DNA of 41,521 bases, taken from assembly GCF_030525755.1 (NCBI RefSeq), contig NZ_JAUNEC010000010.1, forward strand, positions 1 to 41,521, written 5' to 3'. This document shows, piece by piece, positions 30,131 through 39,368 of this stretch; within the stretch, counting starts at the first letter, position 1, and each line of letters opens with the position of its first letter. Made by a program: the position numbers and the translations under genes. Below the pieces are notes generated by a model. It was not told where the DNA came from, made no database searches, and saw only the letters and a program-made list of their open reading frames with translations. The DNA is from Alysiella sp. Its GTDB lineage: Bacteria > Pseudomonadota > Gammaproteobacteria > Burkholderiales > Neisseriaceae.

Positions 30131-33100
30131 ATGACTGAACGCACCCCTATGAGCTCTGAACCCAAGCAACAGCCAGCTACGCTACCTGTTACCAAATCGC
30201 TTAAACGCATTTGGTTATGGCGTATGTTGATGCTGGGTATTGTATTGCTGGGTGGTTTATTGGTAAGTGGAACGTGGTTGCTGGGTACAGAAAGCGGTTT
30301 GCGTTTTGCTTTGGAAAAACTGCCTGCTTGGGTGGGTGTGCAAATTCACAGTCAGAAACTGCAAGGTACTTTGTGGCGTGGTTTTCAGGCAGCCAAAATC
30401 AGCGTCAATACGTCGTCCGTTCATCTTGAAATCAGCAAGGTGGAATTGGATTGGCAGCCTGAAAAATTAAAAAATCGCCATTTGCCCATTCATCGTTTGG
30501 TGGTGGGCGATATGATGATTGAAAACAAACCTACGCCACCTCAACCCGACCGCAAATCTGCCAAGCTGCCTGAAAACATCATGTTGCCGTTTACGGTGGC
30601 GGCAGAACATTTGGAGGTGGGCAGCATCCGTGTGCGTGCCAGTAAAACAGGTCAGGCGGATACCGAAATTTTGCGTGGTGTTCAGGCGGCTTATTATTAT
30701 GACCACGCACGTCATGCTTTAAACATCAAATCCTTGCGTAATGAATGGTCTGCCAGTACAGGTGCATTGGCAATGGAAAGTCGTGCGCCGTTTGCTTTGG
30801 TGGGTGCATTGCACAGTCATGGCGAATTGGACGGCATTGCTGTGCAAAATGCTTTGGGTGTTTCAGGCAGCCTGAATGATATGCATACGCGCATTAATTT
30901 AACGGGGCAGGGCGTGGCTTTGCAAGGCGAAACCCGTTTGCGTCCTTTTGCTCCTTTATTGGGCGAAAAAATTGGTTTAATTCAGCTTAAAGGTAAACAC
31001 ATTAATCCGCAGGCTTTTCAAAGTAATTTGCCCAAAGCCGATTTGGGGTTTGATTTGATGGTGGTGCCAGATGAAACCAGCGACAGCATTGCTTTAACAG
31101 GCGGGATTGATATTGCCAATAATCAGGCTTTGCCTGTGGATAAAAATGGCATACCTGTTCGTGAAGTATTGGGTGCTTTTTCGGTAAACGATAAAGGTGT
31201 GTTGGACATTGAAGAGCTGGAACTGGGATTGATGCAGCAGGGTAAGATGTTCATGATGGGTAGGGTGGATACGCTTCAACAAACCCATGCGCTCAAAGCC
31301 CAAATTGAGAATTTGGCTGCAGCCGATGTGTTGGCACAAAATTGGTTGGGCAAAATTAATGGACAGATTCAAACTGAAAATACCTTTGCCGAACCGATTA
31401 TTAAATGGCAACTGAACACAGGTCGCGCTGATGTTTCAGGCAGCCTAAATATTGCCACCGATAAAGCACAAGGGCAGCGCACATTGTGGCTGAAAGACGG
31501 ACAAATCCTGCCTGAAAACGGCGGAAAAATGTTGCTTTCAGGCAGCTATGAATTGTTTCAAGACCAAAAAATCGTTGCCGAAATCAGTAGTGAAAACTTC
31601 AATCCTGCACGGTTTTACCCCAGTTTTCCCGAAGGCAGCGTAAATGGGCAAATCCAATTAACAGGTTTGGCGACCAAGCAACAATTTGCGGCACAAATGC
31701 GTTTTGGGGTATCGCAACTATCGGGTACTTCGCTTTCAGGAAGTGGTCAAATTCAGTATCAAAACCAACATTTTAGTCAAATCAATACCGATATCCGTTT
31801 GGGACAAAACCGCATTTTCACGCAAGGCGCATTTGGTAAAAAAGGCGAAGTCTTGCAACTGGACATCAATGCCCCTGAACTATATCGTTTTGGTTTTGGT
31901 ATACAAGGTGCACTCAATGCCAAAGGCACGCTCACATCTGTGGCAGACAATTTTACCCAATTAGATGCCAAACTTTCAGGCAGCGCACGCCATTTTGCCG
32001 TTGGGAATGCCGTAAAAGCACAAAACTTGGATTTTATATTCATCGGTTCACCCGAACGCAACCGCACATTGGATATCTCGCTCAAAGGCAAGGGCATCAG
32101 TGCAGGTGGTACAGCGATTGACCACATTGATGCAACCTTAAAAGGTACGCTCAATCGCCATGCATTCCGCGCCACCAGCAGCTTGCAAGTGGATGGCAAA
32201 CCTTTGACATTCAACGCCCAAGCCGATGGCGGATTGAATGAAAAAAACCAATGGTTGGGCATGATTGATGCTTTAAATGTGGGCGGTGCATTGGATTTGA
32301 AATTGCAAAACCGCATGAGTTTGGAAGCAGGGGCAGAGCGTGTGATACTGGGTACAGCACGTTGGCAAGCCCTTTCAGGCAGCCTGAATTTGGAACGTTT
32401 TTCGTGGGATAAGCGAACAGGTTTGACAACCAAAGGTCGTGCTGACAATTTGCATTTGGTGCAATTGCATCATTTTTACAAACCACCCATAGAACACAAT
32501 TTGGTTTTGGCTGGCGATTGGGATTTGACATACAGTCAGAATCCAAATGGCTATTTCAATTTGCGCCAACAAGGTGGCGACATTGTGTTGGGTGATGTCC
32601 GTAAAACCGCATTGGCATTGAGTGGTGTGCTTGTCAATACCCAGCTCAATGGAAGGGGTATTTTAAACAAGTTCAGCGGTAATACCCGTTATGGCAAAGT
32701 CGAGGGTGTATTTGACATTTTACAAAATTTTGGTAGCGGCAATTTTATGCAAGCCCCAGTATCTGGACGAGTTCAAATCCATTCAGAAAATTTGGACACC
32801 TTGCGCAATCTGATGCCGATTGGACAAACTGTGAATGGTACGCTGCATGCCGATGTGCAAATTGGCGGGCGTTTAAATAATCCACAGTTTTCAGGCAGCA
32901 TAACAGGACAAAATCTCAATTATCGCAACCGCGACATTGGCATCATTTTGGCAGATGGCAGCCTGCAATCGCGTTTAGAAGGACAACGTTGGTTGGTGGA
33001 CGAACTCACATTCCGCCGCAAAAACGGTACCGTAACGCTTTCAGGCAGCGCGGCATACACCAACAAATCGCCTGATGTACAAGCCAAAGTGGTGTTTAAC

Positions 33101-34018
33101 CATTATCAAGTTCTGGACAGACCCAATCGCCGTTTAACCGTTTCAGGCAGCAATGAACTGATTTACACCAATGAGGGCATGACGTTGGTCGGCAATTTGC
33201 AAACAGACGAAGGTAAATTCGGTTTTCAAGACAGCAGCGCGCCAGAATTGGACGATGATGTCATTATTCTAGGGGAAGAAGAAAAACCTGCCACCAAACC
33301 TATGCCGTTTAATTTAAACTTAACCTTTGATTTAAAAGACCATTTCTATTTTAGCGGACAAGGTTTAGACGTTACATTGGGTGGTAAATTGTCGCTCCAT
33401 GCCAAACCTGGCAACAATGTACAAGGGGTGGGTAGCATTCATGTTGTTAAAGGGCAATACAAAGCCTATGGACAGGATTTGTACATCAAAAAAGGCATCA
33501 TTTCTTTTGTTGGACCATTGGGTAGCCCCAATTTAAACATTCGTGCCGAACGGCGTGGTTCACCAGTTGGTGCGGGTGTGGAAGTGTTGGGTAATTTGGA
33601 CGCACCACGCGTTACATTGGTTGCTGATGAACCCATGAGCGAAAAAGACAAATTATCATGGCTGATTTTGAACCGTGCCAGCAGTGGCAGCAGCACCGAC
33701 CAAGCTGCCCTTGCTACCGCAGCAGGCGCATTTCTTGCAGGCAGCCTGAATGACAAAATCGGTTTAGTGGACAATTTTGGTTTAAGCAGCAGTCAAACCC
33801 GCAATGCCCAAACAGGTGAAATGAACCCTGCCCAACAAGTGCTGACATTTGGTAAACAACTCACACAAGATTTGTATTTAGGCTATGAAGCAGGCTTACA
33901 AACAGCCAGTCAATCGGTTAAACTGGTGTACCAAATCAGCCGTTCATTCCAAGCTGTATTCCGAGCAGGTACAGAATCATCAGGTGGCGAAGTGAAATAC
34001 ATCAAACGTTTTGATTGA
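30131..34018 (+). CDS. tamB: TamB-like translocation and assembly protein
   Basis: Very long inner-membrane-anchored protein that spans the periplasm; TamB-type proteins help insert outer-membrane proteins and move lipids. 1295 residues. One N-terminal membrane segment (WRMLMLGIVLLGGLLVSGTWLL, about 30-51) is followed by ESGLRFALEKLPAWVGVQIHSQKLQGTLWRGFQAAKI, a standard AsmA/TamB opening. Then comes a long run of beta-strands, and a C-terminal DUF490 domain with VKGQYKAYGQDLYIKKGIISF, NLNIRAERRG, DEPMSEKDKLSWLIL and QDLYLGYEAGLQTASQSVKLVYQISRSFQAVFRAGTESSGGEVKYIKRF. tamA is not adjacent. An alternative ATG exists at 30149. About ten DUS or near-DUS copies are in frame and encode Ser-Gly-Ser. 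Confidence 0.92.
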   Translation: MTERTPMSSEPKQQPATLPVTKSLKRIWLWRMLMLGIVLLGGLLVSGTWLLGTESGLRFALEKLPAWVGVQIHSQKLQGTLWRGFQAAKISVNTSSVHLEISKVELDWQPEKLKNRHLPIHRLVVGDMMIENKPTPPQPDRKSAKLPENIMLPFTVAAEHLEVGSIRVRASKTGQADTEILRGVQAAYYYDHARHALNIKSLRNEWSASTGALAMESRAPFALVGALHSHGELDGIAVQNALGVSGSLNDMHTRINLTGQGVALQGETRLRPFAPLLGEKIGLIQLKGKHINPQAFQSNLPKADLGFDLMVVPDETSDSIALTGGIDIANNQALPVDKNGIPVREVLGAFSVNDKGVLDIEELELGLMQQGKMFMMGRVDTLQQTHALKAQIENLAAADVLAQNWLGKINGQIQTENTFAEPIIKWQLNTGRADVSGSLNIATDKAQGQRTLWLKDGQILPENGGKMLLSGSYELFQDQKIVAEISSENFNPARFYPSFPEGSVNGQIQLTGLATKQQFAAQMRFGVSQLSGTSLSGSGQIQYQNQHFSQINTDIRLGQNRIFTQGAFGKKGEVLQLDINAPELYRFGFGIQGALNAKGTLTSVADNFTQLDAKLSGSARHFAVGNAVKAQNLDFIFIGSPERNRTLDISLKGKGISAGGTAIDHIDATLKGTLNRHAFRATSSLQVDGKPLTFNAQADGGLNEKNQWLGMIDALNVGGALDLKLQNRMSLEAGAERVILGTARWQALSGSLNLERFSWDKRTGLTTKGRADNLHLVQLHHFYKPPIEHNLVLAGDWDLTYSQNPNGYFNLRQQGGDIVLGDVRKTALALSGVLVNTQLNGRGILNKFSGNTRYGKVEGVFDILQNFGSGNFMQAPVSGRVQIHSENLDTLRNLMPIGQTVNGTLHADVQIGGRLNNPQFSGSITGQNLNYRNRDIGIILADGSLQSRLEGQRWLVDELTFRRKNGTVTLSGSAAYTNKSPDVQAKVVFNHYQVLDRPNRRLTVSGSNELIYTNEGMTLVGNLQTDEGKFGFQDSSAPELDDDVIILGEEEKPATKPMPFNLNLTFDLKDHFYFSGQGLDVTLGGKLSLHAKPGNNVQGVGSIHVVKGQYKAYGQDLYIKKGIISFVGPLGSPNLNIRAERRGSPVGAGVEVLGNLDAPRVTLVADEPMSEKDKLSWLILNRASSGSSTDQAALATAAGAFLAGSLNDKIGLVDNFGLSSSQTRNAQTGEMNPAQQVLTFGKQLTQDLYLGYEAGLQTASQSVKLVYQISRSFQAVFRAGTESSGGEVKYIKRFD

Positions 34019-34092
34019 ATTTTTAGGCAGCTTGGCACAGAAATGGCTTGAATCAAACAATATGAATCATCACATTTGGATAAGGAAACATC

Positions 34093-34362
34093 ATGCAACA
34101 ATTTGAAATCGGTAATTACACCAAAAAACAAATCAATGAATACTTGCAAGCTAAACAAACTACGCTTCAAGAAGCCATGAACAATGAAATACAAAACCCT
34201 GAAATTGCAGCCATTTTGCATTCAGGTTTTCCCAAAATGGTACAAAAAATTTATTCTTTAAATAAATTTCAAACCTTTTTTTGGGAAAAACGTGAATTGT
34301 TGGAAGGCTACATACTAGGTCGTTTGAATGAAGCATTACAGCCCAAAAAAGGCAAAAAATAA
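34093..34362 (+). CDS. Small hypothetical protein
   Basis: 89 residues with a clear AAGGAAA Shine-Dalgarno. It is helical and basic at the end (LNEALQPKKGKK), with no signal peptide, membrane segment or Cys. The region NEYLQAKQTTLQEAMNNEIQNPEIAAILHSGFPKMVQKI is amphipathic. I do not recognise the family. It lies between tamB and a shared DUS terminator, so it may be transcribed with tamB. Confidence 0.65.
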   Translation: MQQFEIGNYTKKQINEYLQAKQTTLQEAMNNEIQNPEIAAILHSGFPKMVQKIYSLNKFQTFFWEKRELLEGYILGRLNEALQPKKGKK

Positions 34363-34389
34363 GTTTATGTATCGCTTAAATTGAGTATT

Positions 34390-34417
34390 AGGCTGCCTGA
34401 AACGTTTCAGGCAGCCT
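34390..34417. terminator. Perfect 28-base DUS palindrome
   Basis: AGGCTGCCTGAAAC joined directly to its inverse; two full DUS copies in opposite orientation about 27 bases after the stop of the small gene. Confidence 0.75.
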
Positions 34418-34567
34418 TTATATTATGTCTCATATCAATCTGGTATGACTGTTATACAAAAAATTCTGATTGAATCAGACCTTTGATGGGTATAATATCC
34501 ATGTAAAAATCAGCAACTTGCCTGTATTTATTCTCAATTACAATTCATCATTGGAATACCCACAACC

Positions 34568-37500
34568 ATGACTGCCACCACCCACGCCCCCAAAAAACGC
34601 ATACGCGAAATCCCCTACAACTACACCTCCTATTCCGACAAAGAAATCGTCTGCCGCTTGCTGGGCGATTATGCTTGGGACATTTTGGAAAACCTGCGCC
34701 AACACCGCAAAACAGGACGCTCCGCCCGAATGTTGTTTGAAGTGCTGGGCGACATTTGGGCGGTGGTACGCAACCCCTATTTGGTGGACGATTTGCTCGA
34801 ACACCCCAAACGCCAAGCCGCGCTGGTGCAAGCCCTGCGCCATCGCTTGCACGAAATCAACAAACGCCGCGATGACAATGCCGAAGTGCTGAAACTGGTT
34901 CAGGCAGCCGAAAGCGCGGTCAATCAATTTGAAAACAGCTTTGCCACCACCCAACTCAAACGCGAACAAATCCTCAAACGATTGAGCCAAATCACCGCCA
35001 AACACAACATCATGTTTGACGGCTTGGCGCGTGTTACCCACGTTACAGACGCAACCGACTGGCGCGTGGAATACCCCTTTGTCGTCATCAATCCCGATAC
35101 CGAACAGGAAATTGCGCCACTGGTTCGCGCCCTGATTGAGCTGGATTTGACGATTATCCCACGCGGCGGCGGCACAGGTTACACAGGCGGTGCCGTGCCT
35201 TTGGACGCAATGTCAGCCGTGATTAACACCGAAAAATTGGACAAACACAATGGCGTAGAATACGTTGAATTGGCAGGATTGGAAGGCAAACACCCCATTA
35301 TCCATTGCGGTGCAGGCGTGGTAACGCGCCGCGTGGAAGAAACCGCCTCTGCCGCCAAACTCGTGTTTGCCGTAGACCCCACTTCCGCAGACGCATCGTG
35401 TGTGGGCGGCAACGTTGCCATGAACGCAGGCGGCAAAAAAGCCGTGTTGTGGGGAACGGCTCTGGACAATTTGGCGTGGTGGAAAATGGTGAACGCGCAA
35501 GGCGAATGGCTCAAAATTGAGCGCGTGAAACACAATTTCGGCAAAATCCATGACGAAGAAGTCGCCCTGTTTGACGTGCATACTTTGGCAGACGATGGCG
35601 AACGCATCATCAAAACCGAACGCCTTGAAATTTCAGGCAGCCTGTTTCGCAAAGTCGGCTTGGGCAAAGACGTTACCGATAAATTTTTGAGCGGCTTACC
35701 CGGTGTACAAAAAGAAGGCACGGACGGGATTATCACGAGCGTGGCATTCGTGTTGCACCGCATGCCGGATCACATTCGCACCGTGTGTTTGGAATTTTTC
35801 GGCACGGTTGCCAACGCCACGCCTTCTATTGTGGAAATCCGCGATTATATGCTTGCACATCAAACGGTTAAATTGGCAGGTTTGGAACATTTGGATTGGC
35901 GATACGTTCGCGCAGTCGGCTATGCCACCAAAGCGGCAGGCAAAGGTCGCCCCAAAATGGTGTTGCTTGCGGATTTGGTTTCAGACGATGAAAACGAAGT
36001 CGTGGCAGCCTGTAAACACATCATTTCATTGGCAAATGCGCGAGATGGTGAAGGTTTCATTGCCGTGTCGCCCGAACAACGCAAAACATTTTGGCTCGAC
36101 CGCAGCCGCACCGCCGCCATTGCCCGTCATACCAACGCCTTTAAAATCAACGAAGACGTGGTCATTCCATTGGAACGCTTGGGCGAATATTCAGACGGCA
36201 TTGAACGCATCAACATTGAATTGTCCATACAAAACAAGCTCAAACTGTGTGCCGCGTTGGTGGATTACCTTTCAGGCAGCCTGCCTGTGGAGCAGCTAGA
36301 CAGCGATTTGCCCAAACACGAATTGCTGGGCGACCGCGCCAAACACGCCTTGGATTTCGTCCACCAAGTGCAAACACGTTGGCAATGGCTGCTGGACAAT
36401 TTGGACGCACCTTTGTCTGAATATGCAAATCGTTATGGCGACAAAATCGTCTTCGCCAAAGAAGCCGACTTAAACGAAAGCTGTTTCATCGCATTCCGCG
36501 ATTTCAGGCTGCGCGTTTCCATCAAAGAAGACGTGATGAAACCCTTGGAAGACATTTTCAGCAGCCAAGCCGACAGCAAAATCATGGCAGGTTTGGGCAA
36601 AATCCACGCCAAAACCGTGCGTTCGCGCGTGTTTGTTGCGCTGCACATGCACGCGGGCGATGGCAATGTGCATACCAATATCCCCGTCAATTCAGATGAT
36701 TATGAAATGCTGCAAACCGCCCACCAAGCCGTAGCGCGGATTATGAAATTGGCACGCAGCCTGAACGGTGTGATTTCAGGCGAACACGGCATCGGCATCA
36801 CCAAATTGGAATTCATGACCGATGAAGAAATGCAGCCGTTTTGGGATTACAAGCAACGCATTGACCCAAAAGGCAATTTCAATCGTGGCAAACTGATGAA
36901 AGGCGCAGATTTGCGCAACGCCTACACCCCATCGTTTGAATTATTGGGATTTGAAAGCCTGATTATGGAACAATCCGCATTGGGGCGCATTACCCACGCG
37001 GTAAAAGATTGTTTGCGTTGCGGAAAATGCAAACCCGTGTGTTCCACCCATGTGCCACGCGCCAATTTACTGTATTCGCCACGCAACAAAATTTTGGGCG
37101 TGGGCTTGCTTGCCGAAGCCTTTTTGTACGAAGAACAAACACGGCGTGGCGTGTCGCTGAAACACTTTCACGAATTGGGCAACATTGGCGACCATTGCAC
37201 CGTGTGCCACCGTTGCGTCAAACCCTGCCCAGTGAAAATTGATTTTGGCGATGTAACGGTGGACATTCGCCATTTTCTCTTAAAATCAGGCAAGGCGAAA
37301 TTCAATCCTGCGGTGGCGGCAGGCATGGCATTGCTCAACGCCAAAGACCCAACTGCCGTCAAAATCCTGCGAAAAGGCGTGGCAGAAACAGGCTTTAAAT
37401 TGCAAAACTTGGGCTACGATTTGGCGAAAAAGTTTCATCTCAACACCGAAAAACAAAAAGCCACCCCCAAAGCCACCACGCAAAAAGCCCATATTCAAGA

Positions 37501-38407
37501 ACAGGTTGTGCATTTCATCAACCGCCCCCTGCCGCGCCACATTCCGCTCAAAACATCTCGCGCCCTGCTGAATATTGAAGACAGCAAAACCATTCCCATT
37601 ATCCGCAATCCACAAGTGGGCGAAGACGCGGAGGCGGTGTTCTATTTCCCTGGCTGCGGCTCGGAAAAACTGTTTTCGCAAGTGGGTTTAGCCACGCAAG
37701 CCATGTTGTACCACGCTGGCGTGCAAACGGTGTTGCCGCCCAGCTATTTGTGCTGTGGCTACCCACAAAATGCAGGCGGCGACAAGGACAAAGCCACGCA
37801 AATGGTTACGGAAAACCGCGTTTTGTTTCATCGCATGGCGAACACTTTGAATTATTTGGACATTAAAACGATTGTGGTAAGTTGCGGAACGTGTTACGAC
37901 TCGCTGGCGGGTTATCGTTTTGAAGACATTTTCCCCAACAGCCGCATTATTGACATTCACGAATTTTTGTTGGAAAAAGGCTTGAAATTAGAAGGCATTA
38001 AGGGGCAACAGTATTTGTATCACAACCCTTGCCACACCCCCATCAAAACCATGGACGGCGCGAAACTCGCCAGCGAATTGATGGGCAAAACCGTGCCTTT
38101 GAGCGACCGTTGTTGTGGCGAAAGCGGCATGTTTGCGGTAAAACGCCCCGACATCGCCACGCAAGTGAAATTCCGCAAACAAGAGGAAATTTCCAAAAAT
38201 CTCAAAGCCTTACCGCAAGGCGAAAATGTGAAAATGCTGACTTCCTGCCCTGCCTGTTTGCAAGGTTTGAGCCGCTATTCGGACGACAACAACTTGCCAG
38301 CCGATTACATTGTGGTGGAAATGGCAAAACACATTTTGGGCGAAAATTGGCAAAATGAGTTTGTGGAAAAGGCGAATAATGGGGGGATTGAAAGGGTGTT
38401 GTTGTAA
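34568..38407 (+). CDS. Giant FAD-linked oxidoreductase with Fe-S and CCG domains (DUF3683-type)
   Basis: 1279 residues in one chain. The N-terminal part (about 15-150) looks like the DUF3683 region (REIPYNYTSYSDKEIVCRLLG). The FAD-binding PCMH-type domain has IIPRGGGTGYTGGAVPLD (near 197-214) and SADASCVGGNVAMNAGGKKAVLWG. The FAD-oxidase C-terminal domain has HMHAGDGNVHTNIPV and NGVISGEHGIGITKLEF. A 2x[4Fe-4S] segment follows: CLRCGKCKPVC (about 816) and CTVCHRCVKPCPVKIDFG (about 877). Two CCG-type Cys-rich domains end the protein (FPGCGSEKL and LCCGYPQNAGG; SCGTCYD, HNPCHTP and CCGESGMF). This is the domain plan of D-2-hydroxyacid dehydrogenases such as YdiJ-type enzymes. The substrate (D-lactate or D-2-hydroxyglutarate) is not determinable here. 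Confidence 0.88.
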   Translation: MTATTHAPKKRIREIPYNYTSYSDKEIVCRLLGDYAWDILENLRQHRKTGRSARMLFEVLGDIWAVVRNPYLVDDLLEHPKRQAALVQALRHRLHEINKRRDDNAEVLKLVQAAESAVNQFENSFATTQLKREQILKRLSQITAKHNIMFDGLARVTHVTDATDWRVEYPFVVINPDTEQEIAPLVRALIELDLTIIPRGGGTGYTGGAVPLDAMSAVINTEKLDKHNGVEYVELAGLEGKHPIIHCGAGVVTRRVEETASAAKLVFAVDPTSADASCVGGNVAMNAGGKKAVLWGTALDNLAWWKMVNAQGEWLKIERVKHNFGKIHDEEVALFDVHTLADDGERIIKTERLEISGSLFRKVGLGKDVTDKFLSGLPGVQKEGTDGIITSVAFVLHRMPDHIRTVCLEFFGTVANATPSIVEIRDYMLAHQTVKLAGLEHLDWRYVRAVGYATKAAGKGRPKMVLLADLVSDDENEVVAACKHIISLANARDGEGFIAVSPEQRKTFWLDRSRTAAIARHTNAFKINEDVVIPLERLGEYSDGIERINIELSIQNKLKLCAALVDYLSGSLPVEQLDSDLPKHELLGDRAKHALDFVHQVQTRWQWLLDNLDAPLSEYANRYGDKIVFAKEADLNESCFIAFRDFRLRVSIKEDVMKPLEDIFSSQADSKIMAGLGKIHAKTVRSRVFVALHMHAGDGNVHTNIPVNSDDYEMLQTAHQAVARIMKLARSLNGVISGEHGIGITKLEFMTDEEMQPFWDYKQRIDPKGNFNRGKLMKGADLRNAYTPSFELLGFESLIMEQSALGRITHAVKDCLRCGKCKPVCSTHVPRANLLYSPRNKILGVGLLAEAFLYEEQTRRGVSLKHFHELGNIGDHCTVCHRCVKPCPVKIDFGDVTVDIRHFLLKSGKAKFNPAVAAGMALLNAKDPTAVKILRKGVAETGFKLQNLGYDLAKKFHLNTEKQKATPKATTQKAHIQEQVVHFINRPLPRHIPLKTSRALLNIEDSKTIPIIRNPQVGEDAEAVFYFPGCGSEKLFSQVGLATQAMLYHAGVQTVLPPSYLCCGYPQNAGGDKDKATQMVTENRVLFHRMANTLNYLDIKTIVVSCGTCYDSLAGYRFEDIFPNSRIIDIHEFLLEKGLKLEGIKGQQYLYHNPCHTPIKTMDGAKLASELMGKTVPLSDRCCGESGMFAVKRPDIATQVKFRKQEEISKNLKALPQGENVKMLTSCPACLQGLSRYSDDNNLPADYIVVEMAKHILGENWQNEFVEKANNGGIERVLL

Positions 38408-38413
38408 AAAAAT

Positions 38414-38495
38414 GTGTAGGGTGTGCCATGCGCACCAAATTGCTACCCAAAATTGAATTTTGTGTGAAAAAATAGAGCGCACGGCACACCCTACA
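38414..38495. repeat. TGTAGGG double-hairpin element, copy 3
   Basis: Begins TGTAGGGTGTGCCATGCGCA and ends GCGCACGGCACACCCTACA; the 19-base ends pair with one mismatch. The size is 82 bases, with an AT-rich centre. It directly follows the giant oxidoreductase gene. Confidence 0.7.
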
Positions 38496-38554
38496 GAATG
38501 ATTTTTCAGGCTGCCTGAAAATCAATAATCCAATTAAAAACAAGGATTTTTCCC

Positions 38555-39040
38555 ATGCTCAAAATCGTCTCTGGCGGACAAACTGGCGTAGACCGTGGCG
38601 CACTCAACGCGGCATTGGCGGCAAATGTACCGTGTGGCGGTTGGTGTCCCGAAGACCGTTGCGCGGAAGATGGCGAAATCGCGCCACATTATCCGCTTAC
38701 GCCACTTATCGGTGCAGGCTATCGCAAACGCACCAAACAAAATGTGATGGACAGCAATGCAACCGTCATCATTTATCACAGCGAAATTGTGTTGGGTGGC
38801 GGCACAGAATTGACCTTGAAAACCTGTATTGCTCAACGCAAACCGTATTTATTGATTGACGCAGCTTGGGTGCAGCCTGAAACGGCTGGTAAACACATCG
38901 CTGATTTTGTCCAACGACACCATATTGCCATTTTGAATTTTGGTGGACCACGCGCTTCGGGCATTCCGATGATTGAGCCATTTACAGAACAGGCAGTTTT
39001 AGCGGCTTTGTGCTGTTTGGGCTATGTTCAGGCTGCCTGA
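38555..39040 (+). CDS. Putative molybdenum-cofactor carrier / SLOG-type Rossmann protein
   Basis: 161 residues with an AAGGA Shine-Dalgarno. The opening KIVSGGQTGVDRGALNAALAANVPCGGWCPEDRCAEDG is characteristic of the putative molybdenum carrier family, which belongs to the SLOG/LOG-like Rossmann proteins. YRKRTKQNVMDSNATVIIYHSEIVLGGGTELT and FVQRHHIAILNFGGPRASGIP follow as in the family. The role in Moco handling is by homology to plant and algal carriers; nucleotide-ligand sensing is an alternative. The stop codon and last residues (Gln-Ala-Ala-stop) come from a DUS. A DUF1653 gene follows 24 bases later. Confidence 0.82.
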   Translation: MLKIVSGGQTGVDRGALNAALAANVPCGGWCPEDRCAEDGEIAPHYPLTPLIGAGYRKRTKQNVMDSNATVIIYHSEIVLGGGTELTLKTCIAQRKPYLLIDAAWVQPETAGKHIADFVQRHHIAILNFGGPRASGIPMIEPFTEQAVLAALCCLGYVQAA

Positions 39041-39064
39041 AACCTATTTTTCAAAGAAAAAAAT

Positions 39065-39292
39065 ATGCAAGAAAACCCAATTGTGCGCGGCATCTACCGC
39101 CATTACAAAGGCAATCTCTACGAAGTGTTGGAAATCGCCACCCATTCCGAAACGCAAGAAAAACTGGTGGTTTACCGCGCCCTGTATGGCGAATACGGTG
39201 TGTGGGTGCGACCGCTTGTCATGTTTGCTGAAAATGTGTGTTTGGACAACCAATACCAGCCACGTTTTGTTTTACAACACGCCTTTGCCTAA
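39065..39292 (+). CDS. DUF1653 domain protein
   Basis: 75 residues, essentially one domain: RGIYRHYKGNLYEVLEIATHSETQEKLVVYRALYGEYGVWVRPLVMFAENV. This matches the small beta-sheet DUF1653 family in full. Its function is unknown. It is probably co-transcribed with the preceding Moco-carrier-like gene. A DUS separates the two, and its start has only a weak AAAGAAA upstream. Confidence 0.88.
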   Translation: MQENPIVRGIYRHYKGNLYEVLEIATHSETQEKLVVYRALYGEYGVWVRPLVMFAENVCLDNQYQPRFVLQHAFA

Positions 39293-39368
39293 AATTGTTT
39301 TCAGGCTGCCTTTTTGTGTACGACAAAAATATTCAGGCTGCCTGAAAAATTAAGAAGTATAAATCATA

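Noticed and set aside
34093..34362. Small gene after tamB as a toxin or antitoxin
   Set aside because: It has no partner gene and no recognisable family motif; only its reality as a gene is supported.
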